This document shows, piece after piece, positions 56,859 to 64,000 of a DNA stretch of 64,000 nucleotides; the stretch's first letter is position 1; every line of letters begins with the position of its first letter. Source of the stretch: JALOAT01 sp041687015 (lineage in GTDB: Bacteria; Pseudomonadota; Gammaproteobacteria; Thiohalomonadales; Thiohalomonadaceae); contig JAWLCT010000002.1 of the NCBI GenBank assembly GCA_041687015.1, positions 1 through 64,000 on the forward strand, in the 5' to 3' direction. The notes under the pieces are model-generated. The model saw nothing but the letters and a program-made list of their open reading frames with translations, did no database searches and was not told the origin of the DNA. The position numbers were made by a program, and so were the translations under genes.

Positions 56859-59312
56859 ATGAGTCCTACCTTAAAGTGGTTGCGCGCCGGCCTCGTGGCG
56901 CTGTTCGGGTTTTTCGTTGCAGGACTCGTGGTTACGCTAGGTGTGTATCTCTACCTGGCCCCCCAGTTGCCCTCTATCGAGGCCCTGCGCGATGTCAGGC
57001 TCCAGGTCCCCCTGCGCGTCTATTCGCGCGATGGCGGGCTCATCGCCGAGTTCGGCGAAATGAAGCGCACCCCGCTGAATTACGCCGAGGTACCTCCCCA
57101 GGTCATCCAGGCCGTGCTCGCCGCCGAGGACGACCGCTTCTTCGAGCATCCCGGCGTGGACTATCAGGGGCTGGTGCGCGCCGCATTGCATCTGCTGCGG
57201 ACCGGCGAAAAAGGCCAGGGCGGCAGCACCATCACCATGCAGGTGGCCCGCAATTTCTTCCTGTCCAGCGAGAAGACCTTCGCACGCAAGCTCAAGGAGA
57301 TCTTCGTCGCACTGCGGATCGAGCAGGAACTCACCAAGGAAGAGATCCTCGAGCTCTACCTCAACAAGATCTATCTGGGTAATCGCGCCTACGGCGTCGC
57401 CTCCGCCGCACAAATCTATTACGGCAAGAAGGTGCAGGACCTTGAACTGGCCCAGATTGCCATGATTGCGGGCCTGCCCAAGGCGCCCTCCATCTACAAC
57501 CCCATCGTGAACCCCTCGCGCGCCATACAGCGGCGCAACTACGTCATCGGCCGCATGGAGAGCCTCGGTTTCATCGATGCCGAAACGGCGCAACTGGCGC
57601 GCACGGCGCCGGTCACTGCCGTTCTCCATGCACAGACCACGGAGGTGGATGCGGCCCACCTGGCCGAAATGGTCCGCGCCGAAATAGTGGCGCGCTTTGG
57701 CGAAGAAACCGCCTATTCAGCCGGCTACAGGGTCTACACCACCGTGGACGCTCGGTTGCAGCACGCGGCAACCCGCAGCCTTCGGGAAGCCCTGCTCGAA
57801 TATGACCGCCGCCATGGTTACCGTGGCCCGGAGGCCCGACTTGAGCTCGATCCCGAGACTCCGATTGGGGAGGTGCTGGCACGCTATTCCGTGGTCGGTG
57901 GGCTCATTCCGGGTGTCGTGCTCGAACTGGAGGATCAGGCGGCGACCGTAGCCATCGGCAACGAGGAGCCGGTGCGGGTGGAATGGGCCGGCCTCGAGTG
58001 GGCGCGGCGCTACATCAATGATGACCGCGTCGGGGATCCGCCCACCAAGGCAGCGGATGTGCTCCAGGTCGGTGACGTTATTCGTCTGGAACCCATCGCG
58101 AGCGGCTGGCGGCTCGCCCAGGTCCCTCAGGTGGAAGGTGCGCTCGTGTCCCTTCAGCCGCGGGATGGTGCAGTGTTGGCCCTGGTGGGCGGTTTCGACT
58201 TCTTCGCCAGCAAGTTCAACCGGGTGATTCAGGCGCAACGCCAACCCGGGTCGGCCTTCAAGCCCTTCGTCTACTCGGCGGCGCTGGAAAAGGGCTTCAC
58301 GCCAGCGACCGTCATCAACGATGCCCCGGTGGTATTCGAGGACGCCGAGCTGGAAAGTGCCTGGCGCCCGGAAAACTACAGCGGCAAGTTCTACGGTCCC
58401 ACCCGCCTGCGGGAGGCCCTGGTCGCCTCGCGCAATCTGGTATCCATCCGCCTGCTGCGCGCCATCGGCATCGGCTACACGCGAAACTACCTGAAACATT
58501 TCGGGTTCGAGCCGTCGCGCCTGCCGCACGATCTGTCCCTTGCGCTGGGTAGCGGCACAGTCACCCCCTTGGAACTGGTGCGGGGTTATGCGGTATTGGC
58601 CAACGGCGGGCACCTGGTCGAACCTTATTTCATCCAGCGCATCGAAGATGCGGAGGGCAACGTGCTGTTCGAGGCCCGAGCACCGCAGGCCTGTCCGGAA
58701 TGTTCGCCGGAAGACCTCGAGCAAGCGGATGAGGTGGAAGCGACGGTCATCGCCGAATCCGGCGACAGCGGCGAGCTCCCGGTTGAGGCACTGCTGGAAA
58801 GTGAACAGCCGCCACCGGTCGCTCCCCGTACCCTGGACCCGCGCAACGTCTACCTGATGACCAGCATGCTCAACGACGTGGTGGCACGGGGCACAGGTGC
58901 GCGCGCCCGGGTACTTGGACGCCATGACCTGGCGGGCAAGACAGGTACCACCAATGATCAACGTGATGCCTGGTTCTGCGGCTTCAATACCGATGTGGCC
59001 GCGACAGCGTGGGTGGGCTTCGATACCCCCCGCCCGCTGGGCGCCGGCGAAACCGGTGCCGGTGCGGCTTTGCCCATGTGGGTAGGTTACATGCGCGAGG
59101 CACTGTCGGGTCTACCCGAACGACCGCTTGCCCAACCGGCCGGCGTGGTGACGGTGCGCATCGATCCCGCGACCGGGCTCTCTGCCGCTCCGGGGAATGC
59201 CAATGCGATATTCGAAACCTTCTATAGCGAAAACGTGCCCGCCCCGACAGCGACAGGGCAAACGCCCGGCAACGGCGCGGACCAGGGCTCAGTCACCGAA
59301 CAACTTTTCTGA
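56859..59312 (+). CDS. ponA: Penicillin-binding protein 1A (bifunctional peptidoglycan synthase)
   Basis: A 817-residue inner-membrane enzyme with glycosyltransferase and transpeptidase domains. One membrane helix (residues about 10-32); GT51 motifs EDDRFFEHPGVDYQG, GQGGSTITMQVARNFFL and ELYLNKIYLGNRAYGV; an OB-like insert; transpeptidase motifs PGSAFKPFVY (Ser and Lys of SxxK), ASRNLVS (SRN) and AGKTGTTNDQRDAWFCG (KTG). It is divergent from pilM, the usual position in gammaproteobacteria. Confidence 0.97.
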   Translation: MSPTLKWLRAGLVALFGFFVAGLVVTLGVYLYLAPQLPSIEALRDVRLQVPLRVYSRDGGLIAEFGEMKRTPLNYAEVPPQVIQAVLAAEDDRFFEHPGVDYQGLVRAALHLLRTGEKGQGGSTITMQVARNFFLSSEKTFARKLKEIFVALRIEQELTKEEILELYLNKIYLGNRAYGVASAAQIYYGKKVQDLELAQIAMIAGLPKAPSIYNPIVNPSRAIQRRNYVIGRMESLGFIDAETAQLARTAPVTAVLHAQTTEVDAAHLAEMVRAEIVARFGEETAYSAGYRVYTTVDARLQHAATRSLREALLEYDRRHGYRGPEARLELDPETPIGEVLARYSVVGGLIPGVVLELEDQAATVAIGNEEPVRVEWAGLEWARRYINDDRVGDPPTKAADVLQVGDVIRLEPIASGWRLAQVPQVEGALVSLQPRDGAVLALVGGFDFFASKFNRVIQAQRQPGSAFKPFVYSAALEKGFTPATVINDAPVVFEDAELESAWRPENYSGKFYGPTRLREALVASRNLVSIRLLRAIGIGYTRNYLKHFGFEPSRLPHDLSLALGSGTVTPLELVRGYAVLANGGHLVEPYFIQRIEDAEGNVLFEARAPQACPECSPEDLEQADEVEATVIAESGDSGELPVEALLESEQPPPVAPRTLDPRNVYLMTSMLNDVVARGTGARARVLGRHDLAGKTGTTNDQRDAWFCGFNTDVAATAWVGFDTPRPLGAGETGAGAALPMWVGYMREALSGLPERPLAQPAGVVTVRIDPATGLSAAPGNANAIFETFYSENVPAPTATGQTPGNGADQGSVTEQLF

Positions 59313-59313
59313 G

Positions 59314-59934
59314 ATGGCACAGCGTCGGAACGGCCCCGGCCGTGAAGAGCAAAACCGCATCCGCGTCGCTCAGGAAGCGGCGCGGATCATGACCGAACAC
59401 GGTATCCAGGACTTCGCTCTCGCCAAGCGCAAGGCCGCGGAGCGCCTGGGTTTGCCCATGAACCGGCATCTGCCGACCAACCTCGAGATCGAAGAAGCGC
59501 TGATCGTCCATCAGCGGCTGTTTCGCTCCCATGCCCAGCCGGGGCATCTGCGCCGGCTGCGCGACACCGCCCGCCAGGCCATGCGCCTGATGGCCGACTT
59601 CCAGCCGCGACTGGTCGGTCCGGTGCTCTCAGGCACCGCCGACACCCATTCACCGGTCAATCTTCATCTGTTCGCGGAGACACCGGAGCAAGTGGACCTG
59701 TTCCTCATGGATCGCGAAATCCCGCACAGCTGGGACGAACGCACTGTCCGTCTTAACCCCGACCAGCAGGAACGCTTTCCACTGTGCCGCTTCATGGCCC
59801 AGGACGTCTCGGTGGAAATGACGGTGTTTCCCCCCGTAGGCCTGCGTCAGGCACCGCTCAGCCCCGTGGACGGGCGCCCCATGCGGCGAGCCACACTGGA
59901 AGCGGTCGAGCAGATGTTGAGCTGTGACGCGTGA
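59314..59934 (+). CDS. Conserved-looking protein, weakly nucleotidyltransferase-like
   Basis: A 206-residue protein one base behind the ponA stop. The first 60 residues (RIRVAQEAARIMTEHGIQDFALAKRKAAERLGL) are helical; the middle GPVLSGTADTHSPVNLHLFA has the spacing of a nucleotidyltransferase GS...D-x-D loop, but the acidic residues are replaced, so an enzyme is unlikely. No membrane part or signal peptide. The stop overlaps the left side of the second assembly gap repeat. Confidence 0.55.
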   Translation: MAQRRNGPGREEQNRIRVAQEAARIMTEHGIQDFALAKRKAAERLGLPMNRHLPTNLEIEEALIVHQRLFRSHAQPGHLRRLRDTARQAMRLMADFQPRLVGPVLSGTADTHSPVNLHLFAETPEQVDLFLMDREIPHSWDERTVRLNPDQQERFPLCRFMAQDVSVEMTVFPPVGLRQAPLSPVDGRPMRRATLEAVEQMLSCDA

Positions 59935-60061
59935 TGTCGCGATGCNNNNNNNNNNNNNNNNNNNNNNNNNNNNNNNNNNNNNNNNNNNNNNNNNNNNNNN
60001 NNNNNNNNNNNNNNNNNNNNNNNNNNNNNNNNNNNNNNNNNNNNNCGTCACGCGTCACGCG

Positions 60062-60068
<7 letters not shown>
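59924..60068. repeat. GTCACGC tandem/inverted repeat interrupted by an assembly gap
   Basis: Left of the gap GTGACGCGTGA (59924-59934); right of it three tandem GTCACGC units (60046-60068) that contain its exact 11-base complement. The 100 N (59946-60045) is a scaffold gap, so the true element length is unknown. The right arm overlaps the 3' end of maeB. Confidence 0.65.
59946..60045. other. Assembly gap, 100 N
   Basis: Exactly 100 N, flanked on both sides by repeat sequence. No frame should be carried across. Confidence 0.98.
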
Positions 60069-61327
<1,259 letters not shown>

Positions 61328-61384
61328 TGCGTGACTCTCGGCGAAGTCGATGAAAAGAGGGGCGCCATTATCGGCCTTTGCGGG

Positions 61385-62194
61385 TCACGGCGCCAATCGC
61401 CCTGACAGGACCTGCAGGGCCGTCGGGTGGCGCACCCGTAAATAGCTGCGGTGCTTGCCCGGCCTGATCTTCCCCTGGACCTGCAGGCGGGCATGCTCCA
61501 GCGCCTGCGGTCGGAACGAAAACAGTTGGCGGTCGGCGCGGTCGATGTGCACGGACAGGCGGGGCCCCAGATGCAGCCAGAGATCACCGTCGCGCTCACG
61601 CACCCGTGCCACAAAGCCTTGCACGCGGCGAAAACCTGCCGTTTCCGCCGTCACGTCGGCGGCATCCAGGACGCGATAACCGGGTAGTGCCCACAACCCC
61701 CGCCGCTCCGCCTGAGCCGTGCGCTCCACGTCGCGCCGGCATTCCGCTTGATAGACGTTCGGCGGCACCACCAGGGAAACCCCGAGGCCGCGGGCCAGGA
61801 GACGGGCGGCAACGCTGTCACCATTAGGGAAGTAGGCATGGGCAAGCTCGCGGCCGTAGCGGTCGGAAGCCTCGCGATCATGGCGCAACAGCAGGTGTGC
61901 GGACTGCGCCAACCAGCCGCGCAGGGCAGTACGTGCCTGTTCCGCCATGGGCTCGGCGGGCCGGTCGTCCATGCCGAGCTCGGGTGTGTCGACACCGACG
62001 AAGCGAAGCTTGCGCCCGTCACTCAGCCGCACCGTGTCGCCGTCGTAGACGTACTCGACCTGCACCTGCTCGTCCACCCGATCGGCCGGGCAGAGGACCT
62101 CGGCGGCCCGGCCCGGCAGGACGCACATCAGCCACAGAAACACGAAAGGGGCGCCCTTGCGGAACGCCCCCTTGCGCAGGCCGAGGCCCGACAT
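61385..62194 (-). CDS. Secreted thermonuclease-like protein (SNase domain)
   Basis: A 269-residue protein with a signal peptide (APFVFLWLMCVLPGRAA) and a staphylococcal-nuclease OB fold: VEYVYDGDTVRLSDGRKLRFVGVDTPEL, LLLRHDREASDRYGRELAHAYFPNG and AQAERRGLWALP. The catalytic Asp/Arg/Glu pattern (DGDT, VGVDTPE, DRYGR) is kept. A second, C-terminal region of about 100 residues (FRRVQGFVARVRERDGDLWLHLG) looks like an OB/tail domain. ATG 62194 lies two bases past the rpmE stop; it is co-transcribed with L31. Confidence 0.85.
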   Translation of the reverse strand: MSGLGLRKGAFRKGAPFVFLWLMCVLPGRAAEVLCPADRVDEQVQVEYVYDGDTVRLSDGRKLRFVGVDTPELGMDDRPAEPMAEQARTALRGWLAQSAHLLLRHDREASDRYGRELAHAYFPNGDSVAARLLARGLGVSLVVPPNVYQAECRRDVERTAQAERRGLWALPGYRVLDAADVTAETAGFRRVQGFVARVRERDGDLWLHLGPRLSVHIDRADRQLFSFRPQALEHARLQVQGKIRPGKHRSYLRVRHPTALQVLSGRLAP

Positions 62195-62196
62195 CC

Positions 62197-62403
62197 TTAT
62201 TTCTTGATGCCGTACTTCTGGCGGAACTTGTCGACGCGGCCGGCGGTATCGACGATCTTCTGCTGACCGGTGAAGAAGGGATGGCACTGCGAGCACACGT
62301 CCAGGTGCAGGTCATGGCCCGCGGTGGAACGCGTCTTGAAGGAACTGCCGCAGCTGCAGGTGACAGTGACTTCGGTGTAATTCGGATGGATATCCGGCTT
62401 CAT
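62197..62403 (-). CDS. rpmE: Ribosomal protein L31 (zinc type)
   Basis: A 68-residue large-subunit protein. MKPDIHPNYTEVTVTCSCGSSF is the family start; Cys16 and Cys18 with Cys37 and Cys40 (CSQC) bind zinc, so this is the zinc-containing form. GGAGG lies seven bases before the ATG and a good promoter is 70 bases upstream. Confidence 0.97.
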   Translation of the reverse strand: MKPDIHPNYTEVTVTCSCGSSFKTRSTAGHDLHLDVCSQCHPFFTGQQKIVDTAGRVDKFRQKYGIKK

Positions 62404-62468
62404 GGCAAACCTCCAGGCGCGCCGCCACCGACCCCCGTGGCCGGCACCGCGCGCAACAAAGACGGCGG

Positions 62469-62497
62469 ATCATACGGAAAAGCCCTGGTGGGGACAA
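62469..62497 (-). promoter_or_regulatory. Predicted rpmE promoter
   Basis: TTGTCC and TATGAT with a 17-base spacer on the minus strand, about 65 bases before rpmE. Confidence 0.6.
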
Positions 62498-62501
62498 CAG
62501 G

Positions 62502-62834
62502 CTACTCCCGTCTCCGCAAAGGTATGACCCTGGCCCGAGGCAGGGGGTTCCTCGGGTCCCGGCGGAGGGTTTCGAGCAGCCCGTGCCGCCCGGTGACCGA
62601 TTCCCACATCATGGCGGAAAGAGCAAGGCAGGCGCCCAGCGGCGTTCGTGCCCGCCGGCGGGTCTGGTCAACACGCCATTGCAGGCGCTGCAGATGCATC
62701 TGGCGGTTCGGCGGAGCACGGGCAATGAGCTGCTGCACCGCCTCGCGCCGCATATATTCGAAACCGGCAGGATCCGTGGCGGCCAGGCGTCGCCACTCGT
62801 CGAAACCGGCAGGCATTCTCGGGGATTCATCCAT
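62502..62834 (-). CDS. DUF3135 protein
   Basis: A 110-residue protein of the DUF3135 family, function unknown. Seen are FDEWRRLAATDPAGFEYMRREAV, APPNRQMHLQRLQWRVDQTR and PLGACLALSAMMWESV. ATG 62834 is the best family start; the frame opens earlier, and ATG 62852 is possible. It is divergent from glgP and precedes rpmE. Confidence 0.7.
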   Translation of the reverse strand: MDESPRMPAGFDEWRRLAATDPAGFEYMRREAVQQLIARAPPNRQMHLQRLQWRVDQTRRRARTPLGACLALSAMMWESVTGRHGLLETLRRDPRNPLPRARVIPLRRRE

Positions 62835-62951
62835 GCCATTCTCTGGGTGCATCCGTGCACAATGACCGAAGGGCTTCCGTGTATCCTGAATGTAGCCAAG
62901 CCCGACGGCCGCGATGCCAACCGCGGCCGCACCAGCAACGAAGGAAGGCAC

Positions 62952-64000
62952 ATGCAGCAGCGCTCTGCCCGACATTTCGATTACGACGACCAGGGTTTCG
63001 ACATCGCGTCCATCAAGCATTCGCTGGCCAACCGCATGATCTACACGGTGGGCAAGGACAGCTATTCAGCGACCGATCGCGACTGGCTGCATGCTGCCGC
63101 GTACGCCGTGTGCGACCGCCTGGTCCAGCGCTGGGTCGAGACCATGCGCGGTTATTACGAATCAGACGCCAAGCGGGTGTATTACCTGTCCCTGGAATTC
63201 CTCATCGGTCGCACCCTCACCAACAGCCTCATGAACCTGGGCTTCCTGGAGGAGTTCAAGTCAGCCCTCAACGAGCTTGGACTGGAGTTCGAGTCCCTGC
63301 GCGAGCTCGAATTCGATGCGGCACTGGGGAACGGCGGCCTGGGACGGCTCGCGGCCTGTTTCCTCGATTCCATGGCCAGCCTGCAGCTGCCGGGTTACGG
63401 CTATGGCATCCGCTACGAGTACGGCATGTTCCGTCAGGCACTGGAACGGGGCTGGCAGGTTGAACACCCGGACAACTGGCTGCGTTACGGCAATCCGTGG
63501 GAGTTTCCGCGGCCGGGCGTTCTGTACAAAGTGAACTTCAACGGCCGTGTGGTGGAGTATCAGGACGACAAAGGCGTCACACGTCACCACTGGGTGGAGA
63601 CCGATGACGTGATGGCCATGGCCTACGATACGCCGATCCCCGGCTTTCACGTCGACACGGTCAACAACCTGCGCCTGTGGTCAGCGAAGGCGAGCCGCGA
63701 TTTCGACCTCAACTACTTCAACCAGGGCGACTACATCAAGGCCGTCGAGGACAAGACGGTCTCGGAAAACCTGTCCAAGGTGCTGTATCCGGCCGATACC
63801 ACCACCATGGGCAAGGAACTGCGCCTGCGCCAGCAATATTTCTTCGTGAGCGCTTCGCTACAGGACATCCTGGCCCGATTCCTGAAGACCCACAGCGACC
63901 TCGCGCTGCTCCCCGACAAGGTGGCGATTCAGCTCAACGATACCCATCCGTCCATCGCCATTCCTGAGCTCATGCGCCTGCTGGTGGACATCCAGGGAAT
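62952..64000 (+). CDS. glgP: Glycogen/starch phosphorylase, 5' part (runs off right edge)
   Basis: About 350 N-terminal residues are present; full enzymes have 800-840. It cleaves glycogen with phosphate to glucose-1-phosphate. Marks: VYYLSLEFLIGRTLTNSLMNLG, AALGNGGLGRLAACFLDSMASL, GYGIRYEYGMFRQ and LNDTHPSIAIPELMR. The PLP-binding lysine lies beyond the window. AAGGAAGG is seven bases before ATG 62952. Confidence 0.95.
   Translation, partial: MQQRSARHFDYDDQGFDIASIKHSLANRMIYTVGKDSYSATDRDWLHAAAYAVCDRLVQRWVETMRGYYESDAKRVYYLSLEFLIGRTLTNSLMNLGFLEEFKSALNELGLEFESLRELEFDAALGNGGLGRLAACFLDSMASLQLPGYGYGIRYEYGMFRQALERGWQVEHPDNWLRYGNPWEFPRPGVLYKVNFNGRVVEYQDDKGVTRHHWVETDDVMAMAYDTPIPGFHVDTVNNLRLWSAKASRDFDLNYFNQGDYIKAVEDKTVSENLSKVLYPADTTTMGKELRLRQQYFFVSASLQDILARFLKTHSDLALLPDKVAIQLNDTHPSIAIPELMRLLVDIQG

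Overview
The window looks like a chromosomal segment of a gammaproteobacterium with high-GC coding sequence. The evidence is the housekeeping order pilM-N-O-P-Q-aroK-aroB-dgt, gltB-gltD-hemE and rpmE-nuclease-maeB, the E. coli-like formate dehydrogenase-O/N genes, and a type IV pilus operon divergent from a PBP1A gene. I cannot name a genus. Two runs of exactly 100 N (36092-36191 and 59946-60045) show that this is a scaffolded draft or metagenome assembly; both sit in or beside repeats or gene junctions.

Left part (1-4.2 kb): a partial RCC1-repeat lipoprotein, a gene-poor stretch with remnants (a GspE-like micro-ORF and a frameshifted antitoxin/excisionase-like gene), a GNAT acetyltransferase, and a peroxiredoxin whose catalytic residue is encoded by in-frame UGA, i.e. 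a selenoprotein that naive gene calling splits in two. Small conserved genes follow, including a helix-hairpin-helix protein.

4.2-20.5 kb: anaerobic C1/C3 metabolism and selenium. pflA-pflB make formate from pyruvate, and divergent ppdK interconverts PEP and pyruvate. A single-strand block fdoG(Sec)-fdoH-fdoI-fdhE-selA-selB-tRNA-Sec-selD then encodes a membrane formate dehydrogenase, its maturation factor and the whole bacterial selenocysteine machinery. The same machinery must serve the peroxiredoxin.

20.5-33.6 kb: an accessory region with a CopB-type metal ATPase tail-to-tail with a predicted outer-membrane protein, a decayed hemerythrin, a Tat-exported Gfo/Idh/MocA protein coupled to a DoxX-like membrane protein, an orphan NarX-like histidine kinase, a glycosyltransferase and sulfotransferase pair, a DUF429 protein, a DNA/RNA endonuclease, msrA and a thiamine-binding-type protein.

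32.4-39.3 kb: almost every intergenic spacer (around the RNA methyltransferase, PRMT-like, hemE, gltD and gltB genes) carries an inverted repeat whose arms are built of 7-10 bp periodic units; this is the least explained structure in the window. A separate REPIN-like element lies between gltB and gltD.

39.3-64 kb: nitrogen assimilation (gltB, gltD, gdhA, with NtrC-like and tandem palindromic sites upstream), a KaiC-like/PPDK-N fusion protein, a WGR protein, dgt, aroB, aroK, the pilMNOPQ operon with many 1-4 base overlaps, ponA, maeB, a secreted nuclease, rpmE, a DUF3135 gene and the start of glgP, which runs off the right edge. Promoters and terminators listed are pattern-based predictions made by eye.
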